A stretch of 64,000 nt of DNA, taken from Microvirga brassicacearum. GTDB taxonomy: Bacteria; Pseudomonadota; Alphaproteobacteria; Rhizobiales; Beijerinckiaceae. Below are positions 1 through 9,762 of the stretch, piece after piece. The notes under the pieces were generated by a model, which saw nothing but the letters and a program-made list of their open reading frames with translations, searched no databases and was not told the origin of the DNA. Position numbers and translations under genes: made by a program. The stretch covers positions 1-64,000 of the forward strand of contig NZ_VCMV01000002.1 of assembly GCF_008757455.1 (NCBI RefSeq), in the 5' to 3' direction. Each line of letters begins with the position of its first letter. Position 1 is the stretch's first letter.

Positions 1-1374
1 CGTTTGAACCTTCAGGGCATTGAGATAGGCGGAGGCCCACCAGGAGACATCCTGCGCCTTCAGCGTCTTCATCATGCCCGACCAGCGGTTGATGCGCTCC
101 TCCAGGCTCATGTGGAGAGCGACGTTGATGGCCTCGGCCACCTCGAACTTGTCGTTGGGATTGACGATCAGCGCGTCGGTGAGCTGCTGCGCGGCTCCGG
201 CGAACTTTGAGAGGATCAGCACGCCCGGATCGGCGGGGTCCTGGGCGGCCACGTATTCCTTCGCAACCAGGTTCATGCCGTCACGGATCGGCGTGACCAG
301 ACCGACTTTCGCCAGGCGATAAAGCCCCGCCAGAACCGGCCGTGGGTAGGTGCTCGTCACATAGTGGATCGGCACCCATCCGGGTTCGCCCAGCGACCCG
401 TTGATCCGTCCCAGCGTATCGTTCACGGCGCGGCTGAGGGTGGCGTATTCGGGGACTTCGCTTCGGCTCGTCGGCGCGATCTGCAGATAGGTGACGCGGC
501 CGCGCTGATCCGGATTGCTCACCAGAAACCGTTCGAAGGATTCCATGCGCTCGGGGATGCCCTTGGAATAATCGAGCCGGTCGACCCCGATGATGAGCTG
601 GCGCGAGCCGAGGCTCGCCATGGTCTGTCGCACCAGCCGATGGGTGCTGGACCGCTCGGCCGCCGCCTCAAATCGCGCAAGATCGATCCCGATCGGAAAC
701 CCCTTGATCCGTGTGCGGCGCTCTCCGAGTTCGAGCATATCGCCTTTGACGATGCTCGCGCCGACTTCCTGAAGCAGGCCACGCCTGACATTGTCCGCAT
801 CGCGCTCCGTGTGCACGCCCACGAGATCGTAGGACATGACCGCGCGCAGCAACTGCGTGCTGCCGGGGAGGGTGGCGAAGACCTCCGGCGCTGGCCAGGG
901 AATGTGGTGAAAATAGCCGATCCGATTCGTGATCCCCAGCGCGCGCAATTCCGCCGCCAGGGGGATCAGGTGATAATCGTGAACCCAGATGAGGTCGTCG
1001 GGTCGGACAAGGCGCGCGAGCGCTGCCGCAAAGGTCCGATTGACCCGCAGATATCCGGCGTAATCGGAGCGCGAGAAATCGGCGAGCCCGATCCGGTAAT
1101 GCATGGTGGGCCATAGGGCCCGGTTGGCGAAACCGCTGTAATATTCCTGGCGATCAATGGAGGTGAGGTCCATCAGGGCGTATTGTATCCGCCCCTTATC
1201 GACGATCCGCGGATGGGTTGCCGGTTGCGCCGCCACTTTGCCGCTCCACCCGAACCAGAGGCCCGGATAGGCCTCAAAGGCCTCGCGCAGGGCGACCGCC
1301 AATCCCCCAGCGACTCCTTTGGAATCCGGGACGGCTACGCGATTGGAAACGACCACCAGTCGTGACAATGACAT
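1..1374 (-). CDS. otsA: Trehalose-6-phosphate synthase (partial, 3' end outside the window)
   Basis: Retaining glycosyltransferase of family GT20 that joins UDP-glucose and glucose-6-phosphate to trehalose-6-phosphate in the cytoplasm, for osmotic and desiccation protection. The visible 458 residues cover almost the whole protein (family about 460-480 aa). The N-terminal VVVSNR strand, HDYHLIPL (132-139), HHIPWP (155-160) and the donor/phosphate-binding GVDRLDYSKG (263-272) are all present. Two starts are possible: ATG at 1374, only one or two bases after an AAGGAGA ribosome site, or TTG at 1368, about seven bases from it, giving the usual short N-terminus SRLVVVSNR. The TTG may be the true start. 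No trehalose-phosphatase gene is visible; it could lie just to the left. Confidence 0.95.
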   Translation of the reverse strand, partial: MSLSRLVVVSNRVAVPDSKGVAGGLAVALREAFEAYPGLWFGWSGKVAAQPATHPRIVDKGRIQYALMDLTSIDRQEYYSGFANRALWPTMHYRIGLADFSRSDYAGYLRVNRTFAAALARLVRPDDLIWVHDYHLIPLAAELRALGITNRIGYFHHIPWPAPEVFATLPGSTQLLRAVMSYDLVGVHTERDADNVRRGLLQEVGASIVKGDMLELGERRTRIKGFPIGIDLARFEAAAERSSTHRLVRQTMASLGSRQLIIGVDRLDYSKGIPERMESFERFLVSNPDQRGRVTYLQIAPTSRSEVPEYATLSRAVNDTLGRINGSLGEPGWVPIHYVTSTYPRPVLAGLYRLAKVGLVTPIRDGMNLVAKEYVAAQDPADPGVLILSKFAGAAQQLTDALIVNPNDKFEVAEAINVALHMSLEERINRWSGMMKTLKAQDVSWWASAYLNALKVQT

Positions 1375-1737
1375 TCTCCTTTCTGCTCCGTTGGTTTCAA
1401 CCCAGCGCAGCAAAGGCGAAGGCCGGACGGAACCGAGCGGAGTTCATCGGGACCGGGGACGCGTGGGTGTTCCATGGGAGGCGCTAACCTCCGCGTGAGT
1501 CGGCTCCTTCACAAATCAATGGCCGCACACCCGAATGCAATTGCCTCGGTATTCCGCCGGCCCGGATTGCGCAGCAATCAGTGCGCTGCCGGGCAATCCC
1601 GCAGCCAAGGCGTCGGTGGTAGCGATTGCAATGAAAAGACGCATGTCATCTCAAAATAGAACAGCCGAGCCCAAACGACAATGTTCCGCCTCGTTATTCG
1701 AGGTGAGATATAACGTTCAAGAATGTCCGCGGCAGGA
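1375..1737. other. Intergenic region upstream of otsA
   Basis: About 360 bases between the otsA start and the hairpin that ends the PRC-barrel gene. It should contain the otsA promoter on the minus strand. The short open frames here have no ribosome sites or recognisable products. I see no RNA gene or clear promoter hexamers. Confidence 0.5.
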
Positions 1738-1765
1738 TCCGGGACGGCACGGAAGCCGTCCCGGA
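1738..1765 (-). terminator. Hairpin after the PRC-barrel gene
   Basis: Perfect 11-bp inverted repeat, TCCGGGACGGC (1738-1748) and its complement (1755-1765), with a 6-base loop. It starts 15 bases after the minus-strand stop codon at 1780. No T-tract follows on the minus strand, so it is either a weak intrinsic terminator or a 3'-end stabiliser. Confidence 0.6.
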
Positions 1766-1779
1766 GAGAACCTGTCGGA

Positions 1780-2160
1780 TCAGATGCCCCAATAATACGG
1801 GGTCTTCCAGTAATCGTGAAGCTCGCGCTCCCGATCGCGATCCGACCAGCGATAGTCATCCTCGCGATAGAAGGTGGGCGCACCACGGAGCTGGTCTTCG
1901 GTGATATCCGTGCGATAGCCGCCGAGCGAGGGATCGTAGTCAAGCTTGTTCCAAGGGATCGTGTGTTCCTCTTCGCCGATCCCGAGGAAACCGCCGAACG
2001 ACATGACCGCGTAGGTGACCCGGCCGCTCATCTTCTCGATCATGAGACGCCTGATCGAGCCGATATGCTCGCCATTGGGGCCATAGACGCTTGTACCCTC
2101 GACGCGATCGCTTCCGATCATGGGATCGCCCGTCATCACTCCCGGAGCACTATGTGTCAT
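1780..2160 (-). CDS. PRC-barrel domain protein
   Basis: 126-residue soluble protein with a single PRC-barrel: a beta-rich segment around residues 13-80 (GSDRVEGTSVYGPNGEHIG, then VTYAVMSFGGFLGIGEEEH). The C-terminal tail is charged and rich in Tyr and Trp, ending DYWKTPYYWGI. PRC-barrels occur in RimM and photosynthetic reaction-centre H subunits. Stand-alone short versions of this layout are common in Hyphomicrobiales and are often linked to stress, but no precise function is established. The gene stands alone, with an 11-bp hairpin after its stop. Confidence 0.85.
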   Translation of the reverse strand: MTHSAPGVMTGDPMIGSDRVEGTSVYGPNGEHIGSIRRLMIEKMSGRVTYAVMSFGGFLGIGEEEHTIPWNKLDYDPSLGGYRTDITEDQLRGAPTFYREDDYRWSDRDRERELHDYWKTPYYWGI

Positions 2161-2393
2161 GGTTCTATCTCTCCTTCTCTGTCGCTCACCACATCTCCGC
2201 CGCGTGTGAGGCAGCGGCGCCGCAGGCTTGCCGGATCAACGTCACGCCGATACGCCGGTTCCAGGCAAGGCCGGGCCGTTCCGGCGCCGGCTGGCGAGTT
2301 CGCGTGCAGTGCGGTAGAAATTCGCGCTTGATAATCGCGGCCGTCGCACGGGCGGCACCATACGGGAATGCCGGCTGGCGGAGAGGTTGAGCG

Positions 2394-3581
2394 ATGAGCG
2401 GGGCGACCGAAGACGATCTCATCGACTGGGTGCTGCAATACGCGACCGCGCATGACGAGCTCGATTCGCTGCTCTCGGGGCTGAGCGAACGCCTGCTGGA
2501 AGCGGATTTTCCGCTGTTGCGCGCAAGCATCTCGCTTCCGACCATCGATCCAAGCGCGCGCGCCGTCGCCCATGTGTGGTGGCGCGGCAAGGGTGTGGCG
2601 ACCGAGCATTTGCCGCATACGCAGCAACAGGCCGAGCGGTTCCAGCGCAGCGTCATCTTCGACTTGCAAAGTCGGAATATCACCATGGCGCGCTTCCGGC
2701 TCGATGCGGGAGAAGGCGTGTCGCAGTTCGACCTCCTGCACGAGATGAAGTCCGAGGGTGCGACGGATTACCTGTTGCGGCTGGTGCCTTTTGGCGGCGA
2801 GCAGGTGGCGCTCAGCGGCGTCGCGCTTTCGGTCGCAACCGACCAGGAAGGCGGGTTCACCGACACACAATGCAACCTGGTCAACCGCATTGTTCCCGCG
2901 CTGGGGCTCGCGGCCTATCGCATCAGCATCGCGCGGATCGCCGCGGATGCCTTGAGCGTCTATCTGGGCCCGCAAACGGGGCGCCGTGTGCTGGCGGGCA
3001 AGATCCGGCGCGGCGAGGGCGAGCGGATCGCGGCTGCCATTCTCAACGCGGATCTCAAAGGCTTTACCAATCTGACGGAGCGCGAAGATGCACTGCAGGT
3101 GGTCGGATGGCTGAACGAGCATTTCGAGGCGATCGGCAACGCGGTGACCGAGCGCGGCGGCGAGATTCTCAAGTTCATGGGCGACGGCCTGTTGGCGGTG
3201 TTTCCGGTGAGCGACCCCGATGCGCGTCCCTGCCTCATCTGCGAACAGGCGCTGCAGGCGGCCCAGGAGGCGATCGCCGCAAACGCCGAACTCAATCGTA
3301 TGCGAATCGCCAGGGGCGAACCTGATCTGGATGTGGATGTGGTGCTGCATTTCGGGGAAGTGGTCTACGGCAATGTGGGCGCGACGCGCAGGCTCGATTT
3401 CACGGTGATCGGACGCGCCGTGAACGAGACGAGCCGCATGGAACCGCTCTGTGATCTGCTCGACGTGAACCTTGTGATGTCGGAGGCGTTCGCGCAGCGC
3501 TGCAGCCGGAGGACCGTGGAGGCGGGCACGTTTCAACTCCGCGGGATCGCGGGCGACCGCCTCATTTATCGCGTAGCGTGA
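2394..3581 (+). CDS. Class III adenylate cyclase
   Basis: Soluble cyclase expected to make cAMP from ATP. An N-terminal region of about 190 residues without recognised motifs, probably a sensor, precedes a C-terminal cyclase homology domain (about 205-395). All expected active-site residues are visible: metal ligands Asp220 (NADLKGFT) and Asp264 (FMGDG), the adenine-specifying pair Lys260 and Asp335 (LDFTVIG), and the transition-state residues Asn344 and Arg348 (AVNETSR). The Lys/Asp pair argues for ATP over GTP. A GAGAGGTTGAG ribosome site precedes the ATG. The stop overlaps the next possible start, so the two genes are probably co-transcribed. Confidence 0.9.
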   Translation: MSGATEDDLIDWVLQYATAHDELDSLLSGLSERLLEADFPLLRASISLPTIDPSARAVAHVWWRGKGVATEHLPHTQQQAERFQRSVIFDLQSRNITMARFRLDAGEGVSQFDLLHEMKSEGATDYLLRLVPFGGEQVALSGVALSVATDQEGGFTDTQCNLVNRIVPALGLAAYRISIARIAADALSVYLGPQTGRRVLAGKIRRGEGERIAAAILNADLKGFTNLTEREDALQVVGWLNEHFEAIGNAVTERGGEILKFMGDGLLAVFPVSDPDARPCLICEQALQAAQEAIAANAELNRMRIARGEPDLDVDVVLHFGEVVYGNVGATRRLDFTVIGRAVNETSRMEPLCDLLDVNLVMSEAFAQRCSRRTVEAGTFQLRGIAGDRLIYRVA

Positions 3582-3622
3582 AACGAAGCCCCGACCGGAA
3601 TTGGCATCGAGGAGAGGCGTGG

Positions 3623-4447
3623 ATGGGACGGCGCAAGCTCTGGCGGTGGCTGGTCGCGACGGCGATCGTGCTGGCGTCGATTTATCTCCTCGTCGCGTAT
3701 CTGCTGTTGCCGAGGCTCTGGCTCCATTACGAGCACCAGCCTGATCTGGCGCAGCGGCCGATGGTCACCCGGACACCGCAGGACATCCCGGGAGATCCGA
3801 TCAATGTGGGACTCGTCGGATCGAAGGAGGATGTGATCCGTTCATTCGCGGCCGCGAAGTGGGATCCGGCCGACGCCATCACGTTGCGCAGCAGCGTCGA
3901 GATCGGAGCCAGCGTTCTCCTGGATCGCCCATATCTGGAAGCACCCGTCAGCACGCTGTTGTTCGAGGGCCGGCGGCAGGATCTCGCATTCGAGATGCCG
4001 GTAGGCGACAGCGCCGACCGCCGCCATCACATCCGGCTCTGGCTGGTGCTTCAAAGCGGCGCCGAAGGAAGGCCCGTATGGCTCGGCTCGGCGAGTTTCG
4101 ATCAAGGCGTCGGCCTGAGCCACGACACCGGGCAGATCACCCATCATATTGCGCCCGACGTGGATGCCGACCGGGATCTTGTGATCCGTGACCTCTCGAA
4201 CGCCGGAATGCTCGTGTCGACCTATCAAGTGTCGGGCGTCGGGCCCACAGTGAATGGTCATAACGGTGGCGGTGATCGCTATTATACCGACGGCGAGGTG
4301 ACGATTGGCGTCATCAGCCCGAATGCCAGTCTGGTGAGCGCCCCGCCGACGATGCTGTCCAATCCCGCCGCTACAATTTTCAAGCAGAACGTCTGGTCGC
4401 TCGGGCTGAAGCTGCGGGATCTTTTGCGAGGGCCGAACGCGAAGTGA
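3623..4447 (+). CDS. LssY_C-domain membrane protein
   Basis: Protein of about 274 residues with one N-terminal membrane anchor (about residues 7-30, LVATAIVLASIYLLVAYLLL) and a large domain, probably periplasmic, resembling LssY C-terminal domains (NVGLVGSKEDVIRSF, WDPADAITLRSS, DRYYTDGEVTIGV). The biochemical role of LssY_C is unknown; in longer proteins it is fused to PAP2 phosphatase or DedA-type membrane domains. I chose ATG 3623, preceded by GAGGAGAGG. A GTG at 3578, overlapping the cyclase stop, would add 15 polar residues. It lies directly behind the adenylate cyclase in one transcription unit. Confidence 0.75.
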   Translation: MGRRKLWRWLVATAIVLASIYLLVAYLLLPRLWLHYEHQPDLAQRPMVTRTPQDIPGDPINVGLVGSKEDVIRSFAAAKWDPADAITLRSSVEIGASVLLDRPYLEAPVSTLLFEGRRQDLAFEMPVGDSADRRHHIRLWLVLQSGAEGRPVWLGSASFDQGVGLSHDTGQITHHIAPDVDADRDLVIRDLSNAGMLVSTYQVSGVGPTVNGHNGGGDRYYTDGEVTIGVISPNASLVSAPPTMLSNPAATIFKQNVWSLGLKLRDLLRGPNAK

Positions 4448-4467
4448 AGGGTGACTCGACGCGCGTT

Positions 4468-4992
4468 CTATCCCGCCTTGTCGGATGCAAGCGACTTGTT
4501 GCGTTCGGCGTGATGGGTGTCCAAGGTCCCGAACTGAGTCATCACGTATACGAGCACGCTCGACGTCCAGCCGAACGTGAACAAGCCAGACACGGCGATG
4601 ATTGGCCCGAGCTGGCGCCAGCTCGGAGGCAACCTCACGACCCCCTCGCCAAGCGTCGTGTAGGTTTCAGCCGCAAAGAAGGCGGCCGATGAGAGATCCG
4701 GAATGAGGTTGAGCCAATAAATCGGCAGCGCCCATACCACCACCTCGATCAGATGCACGGCGACCAGTTGGGCAACGACGGTGCCGAAGAGGAGATTGAC
4801 GCGCCAATGGGGCGTCGCCGTCGTCACATGCACCCATCGCCCTGAAAAATATCGCGAGATCCGCCGGATGCCGGCCCCGTGAATGAAGACGACCACCACC
4901 AGAATGGCGACGCCGAGCACGACCTGGAACAGATCGAGCGACGTATAGACCACCTCGACGGGCAGTTGGGCTAATGGATCGGGCGGGATCAT
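4468..4992 (-). CDS. Two-transmembrane ion channel family protein
   Basis: 174-residue inner-membrane protein with hydrophobic segments at about 20-40, 67-92 and 130-152 and a re-entrant pore loop between the last two. The loop reads TTLGEG (112-117) where potassium channels have TVGYG, so the selectivity filter is recognisable but not canonical. The C-terminus is short and polar with no cytosolic RCK domain. The gene converges on the LssY_C gene with 20 bases between stops. Ion selectivity cannot be called from sequence. Confidence 0.75.
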   Translation of the reverse strand: MIPPDPLAQLPVEVVYTSLDLFQVVLGVAILVVVVFIHGAGIRRISRYFSGRWVHVTTATPHWRVNLLFGTVVAQLVAVHLIEVVVWALPIYWLNLIPDLSSAAFFAAETYTTLGEGVVRLPPSWRQLGPIIAVSGLFTFGWTSSVLVYVMTQFGTLDTHHAERNKSLASDKAG

Positions 4993-5247
4993 ATTGTCCT
5001 AATCTCTTGGCTCCACCCGCACCCGATGTGCCGCCCTCCATTCTGCGCCGGACGGGCACTTGAGGATCGGCCACGAAGCGACGCGCCATTCTGTGCAGTT
5101 CTGCTGGCTGGCAAGTGTCTGACGTCTTGATGAAGTTTTCGTTGACGGCTCCCGTCAAGGAGGGCGATCGCCGGCCGGCGGCGTGCTTTTCCTTGCCACG
5201 ATTGAAGCGTAAACTCCGCGCGCATTCCGAACACCGGGGAGGTTATC

Positions 5248-7014
5248 ATGTTCCCTCGTACAGCGTGTGGAGTGACCGGTCTCGACCGGGCGGTGATCGG
5301 GGCGGTTGTCATCGCGAGCGTGTGTGTGATCGCGAAGCCCGCTCTTGGACAGGGGCCCGCTCCTGGACAGGAGAGCGCACCCAAGACCGAGGTGGCCCCG
5401 TTCCACCATGGCCTTCACGCTGCCCCTTCGGCAGCACCGACCGCTTATGAGGACGCCACTCCGCCGCTGTTCGAGAATCTGGGGCGGCACGGCTGGAAGG
5501 TGACGACCCGCACCCCCGAGGCGCAGGCCTTTTTTGATCAGGGCCTTCGCCTTGCCTACGGTTTCAATCACGGCGAGGCACGACGGGCTTTCCGGCAGGC
5601 GCAGCGGCTCGATCCGTCCTGCGCCATGTGCTTCTGGGGTGAAGCGTTCGTGCTCGGGCCCAACATCAACGTGCCGATGGATCCGGCCGCGAATGCGCCC
5701 GCGCTTGCGGCCCTCCGACAGGCCGAGGCGCTTGCAGGGAACGCCACCGACAAGGAACAGGCGTTGATCGCAGCGCTGGCGAAGCGCTACGCGGCCGATC
5801 CTAGTGCGGAGAGGGCGGCGCTCGACAAGGCTTGGGCGGATGCCCTGGGCGAAGTCGCCAAGCGGTTCCCGGACGATATCGAACTTGCCGTGCTTCACGC
5901 CGAGGCGATGATGGACACGCAGCCGTGGGATTATTGGGAGGATGGTGGCAGACGGGCGAAGGGCCACGCCCAGGAGATCGTCGCCGAACTCGAGCGCGCG
6001 ATGACGCAAAACCCGGAACACCCGGGCGCCATTCACCTCTATATCCACGCCGTCGAGGCATCCGATCGGCCTGAACGGGCACAGCCCGGGGCCGACAGGC
6101 TTGCGGCATTGATACCCGGCGCCGGTCATATCGTGCACATGCCGAGCCATATCTATTACCGGGTCGGGCGCTATCTCGATGCGCTCGAAGCCAACAAGGC
6201 GGCGGTGGCGGCGGACGAATCCTATATCGCGACGGTCGGTCCGACCGGGCCCTATCCGCTCGCCTATTATCCGCACAACGTGCACTTCCTGCTCGCAACC
6301 GCACAACTGGCGGGGGATTCAAAGACCGCGCTGGAAGCGGCCGCCAAGCTGCAACGCATCGTGACGGCGGATGCTGCGAATGCCGTCCCGATGGTCCAAC
6401 CCGATATGGCGGCGCCGTATTGGGCGAATGCGATGTTCGGGACGCCGGACACCGTCCTGTCGCTCCCGGCTCCGGACAATGCACCCACCTACGTCAAGGC
6501 CATGCGCCACTACGCGCGCGGAGCCGCGCTCGTCTCGAAAGGGCGGACGGATGAGGTGCAGGCGGAGATTTCCGCGATCGAGTCCCTTGCCAGCGCCGAG
6601 GATCTCGCCAAGGCTGCCGCTGCCGGCATTCCCGGCCCGGAGGTGCTGACGATCGCGCGCGAGGTCCTGACCGGTCGGATGGCGATGGCGCGGGGCGATC
6701 CGGGCGCGGCGATCCCCGCCTTCGAACGGGCTGCCGTTCTGCAGGAATCTCTCGCCTACATGGAGCCGCCCTACTGGTATTATCCGGTGCGGCAATCTCT
6801 CGGGGCCGCACTGCTCATGACCGGGCGGCTCGACGAGGCCGAGCAGGCTTTCCAGGCAGCGCTGAAGCGGGCCCCCAATAGCGGCTGGGCATTGTTCGGG
6901 CTGATGGAGGTCGCCAAGGCGCGCGGCGACACCGCAGGCCGGCAGGAGGCGGAGGCTCTTCTGACCAAAGTGTGGATCGGCGACCGCAGCGTCCTCGATC
7001 TGAAGCGATTCTGA
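5248..7014 (+). CDS. Exported tetratricopeptide-repeat protein
   Basis: 588 residues. An N-terminal signal peptide (hydrophobic about 15-30, ending near PALGQ) implies export to the periplasm. The rest is helical repeat: a TPR-like segment FNHGEARRAFRQAQRLDPS near residue 110 is followed by AMCFWGEAFVLGPNINVP, a signature of a family of long bacterial TPR proteins, and a final TPR near 525-570 (GRLDEAEQAFQAALKRAP). Known members have no proven enzymatic role and are usually regarded as scaffolds. GGAGGTTATC precedes the ATG. Confidence 0.85.
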   Translation: MFPRTACGVTGLDRAVIGAVVIASVCVIAKPALGQGPAPGQESAPKTEVAPFHHGLHAAPSAAPTAYEDATPPLFENLGRHGWKVTTRTPEAQAFFDQGLRLAYGFNHGEARRAFRQAQRLDPSCAMCFWGEAFVLGPNINVPMDPAANAPALAALRQAEALAGNATDKEQALIAALAKRYAADPSAERAALDKAWADALGEVAKRFPDDIELAVLHAEAMMDTQPWDYWEDGGRRAKGHAQEIVAELERAMTQNPEHPGAIHLYIHAVEASDRPERAQPGADRLAALIPGAGHIVHMPSHIYYRVGRYLDALEANKAAVAADESYIATVGPTGPYPLAYYPHNVHFLLATAQLAGDSKTALEAAAKLQRIVTADAANAVPMVQPDMAAPYWANAMFGTPDTVLSLPAPDNAPTYVKAMRHYARGAALVSKGRTDEVQAEISAIESLASAEDLAKAAAAGIPGPEVLTIAREVLTGRMAMARGDPGAAIPAFERAAVLQESLAYMEPPYWYYPVRQSLGAALLMTGRLDEAEQAFQAALKRAPNSGWALFGLMEVAKARGDTAGRQEAEALLTKVWIGDRSVLDLKRF

Positions 7015-7042
7015 CGGGGGCTCCGGTCCGAGGGGACAGGTG

Positions 7043-7339
7043 ATGTACGTCGTGATCCGGAAGTTCAACAACATGCGGTCGGTAGCCGAGGCCGCCCGCC
7101 GTGCGGAGAGCGGGATCGGCCAGGTGCTGAAGGCCGCTCCCGGCTTCCGGGGGTATTACGTTTTCGATGGCGGTGGCGGGGTCGGCGGCTCCGTCACGTT
7201 CTTCGAGGACAGGCAGACGGCCATCGATGCCAACGAGAAAGCGATGGTCTGGCTGAAAGCAAGCCTTGCCGATCTCATCGATGGGGAGCCGGAAATCACC
7301 CTCGGCGAGGTGTTGGTCGCCATGACCCCTGAGGGGTGA
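7043..7339 (+). CDS. ABM/ferredoxin-like small protein
   Basis: 98 residues. The pattern MYVVIRKFNN, GFRGYYVFDG, GGSVTFFEDRQTAIDANEKA fits the dimeric alpha/beta-barrel fold of antibiotic-biosynthesis-monooxygenase-like proteins. These are often cofactor-free and of unknown substrate. It follows the TPR gene by 28 bases with AGGGGACAGG before the start and probably shares its transcript. ATG 7043 was preferred to the GTG three bases upstream. Confidence 0.7.
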   Translation: MYVVIRKFNNMRSVAEAARRAESGIGQVLKAAPGFRGYYVFDGGGGVGGSVTFFEDRQTAIDANEKAMVWLKASLADLIDGEPEITLGEVLVAMTPEG

Positions 7340-8745
<1,406 letters not shown>

Positions 8746-8747
8746 GG

Positions 8748-9761
8748 ATGCCGCGCAAGACGATGATCGAGGCCATCCGCGATGGCATGGACGTGATGAT
8801 GGAGCGCGACGACAATGTCGTGGTGTTCGGCGAAGACGTGGGTTTCTTCGGTGGCGTCTTTCGCGCCACGCAAGGGTTGCAGGCGAAGTACGGAAAAAGC
8901 CGCTGTTTCGATGCGCCGATCAGCGAACTCGGGATTGTCGGTTCGGCCGTCGGCATGGCAGCTTATGGCCTTCGCCCCTGCGTCGAGATCCAGTTCGCCG
9001 ATTACATGTATCCGGCCTATGACCAGATCGTCTCCGAGGCGGCGCGCATGCGCTATCGTTCGAACGGCCAGTTCACCTGTCCCATGGTGGTGCGGATGCC
9101 GACGGGCGGCGGGATTTTCGGGGGGCAGACGCACAGCCAAAGCCCCGAAGCGCTCTTCACGCACGTGGCCGGTTTGAAGACGGTCATGCCCTCCAACCCG
9201 AGCGACGCGAAGGGCTTGTTGATCTCCGCCATCGAGGATCCCGATCCCGTCATCTTTCTCGAACCCAAGCGCCTCTATAACGGCCCTTTCGATGGTCATC
9301 ATGAACGGCCGGTGACGCCATGGTCGAAACACGAACTCGGCGAAGTTGCCGACGGCTATTACACGATTCCTCTCGGCAAGGCGGCCATTCGGCGCGTGGG
9401 TTCGGCCATCACGGTGCTTGCCTACGGCACCATGGTTTATGTCGCTGAAGCCGCTGCGAACGAGACCGGAATCGACGCGGAGATCATCGATCTGCGTTCA
9501 CTCGTGCCGCTCGACATCGAGGCCATCGAGGCATCCGTGCGCAAGACCGGTCGATGCATCGTCGTGCATGAAGCGACGCTGACATCGGGCTTTGGCGCGG
9601 AGTTGTCGGCCCTCGTGCAGGAAACATGTTTCTACCACCTCGAAGCGCCGGTCGCCCGCGTGGCGGGCTGGGACACGCCTTATCCCCACGCACAGGAATG
9701 GGACTACTTCCCCGGTCCGTCCCGCGTGGGTCAGGCACTGCTGAATGCGATGGAGCCGTGA
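8748..9761 (+). CDS. bkdA2: Branched-chain 2-oxoacid dehydrogenase E1 beta subunit
   Basis: 337-residue partner of E1 alpha; the alpha2beta2 enzyme decarboxylates branched 2-oxoacids and acylates the lipoyl arm of E2. The family pattern MIEAIRDGMDVMMERD, VFGEDVG, APISELGIVGSAVGMA and QFADYMYPAYDQIVSEAARMR is complete. The C-terminal transketolase domain follows (IIDLRSLVPLDIEAI, VVHEATLTSGFGAEL). The ATG is two bases after the E1 alpha stop, with GAGTCTGAGG as ribosome site, so expression is coupled. Confidence 0.94.
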   Translation: MPRKTMIEAIRDGMDVMMERDDNVVVFGEDVGFFGGVFRATQGLQAKYGKSRCFDAPISELGIVGSAVGMAAYGLRPCVEIQFADYMYPAYDQIVSEAARMRYRSNGQFTCPMVVRMPTGGGIFGGQTHSQSPEALFTHVAGLKTVMPSNPSDAKGLLISAIEDPDPVIFLEPKRLYNGPFDGHHERPVTPWSKHELGEVADGYYTIPLGKAAIRRVGSAITVLAYGTMVYVAEAAANETGIDAEIIDLRSLVPLDIEAIEASVRKTGRCIVVHEATLTSGFGAELSALVQETCFYHLEAPVARVAGWDTPYPHAQEWDYFPGPSRVGQALLNAMEP

Positions 9762-9762
9762 T

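Noticed and set aside
2157..3536. Long open frame of 459 codons antisense to the adenylate cyclase
   Set aside because: Composition is Arg/His-rich as expected for antisense of GC-rich coding DNA, with no motif and no ribosome site; the cyclase frame has complete catalytic motifs.
5155..6306. Long open frame of 383 codons antisense to the TPR gene
   Set aside because: No recognisable domain; it mirrors a well-supported gene.
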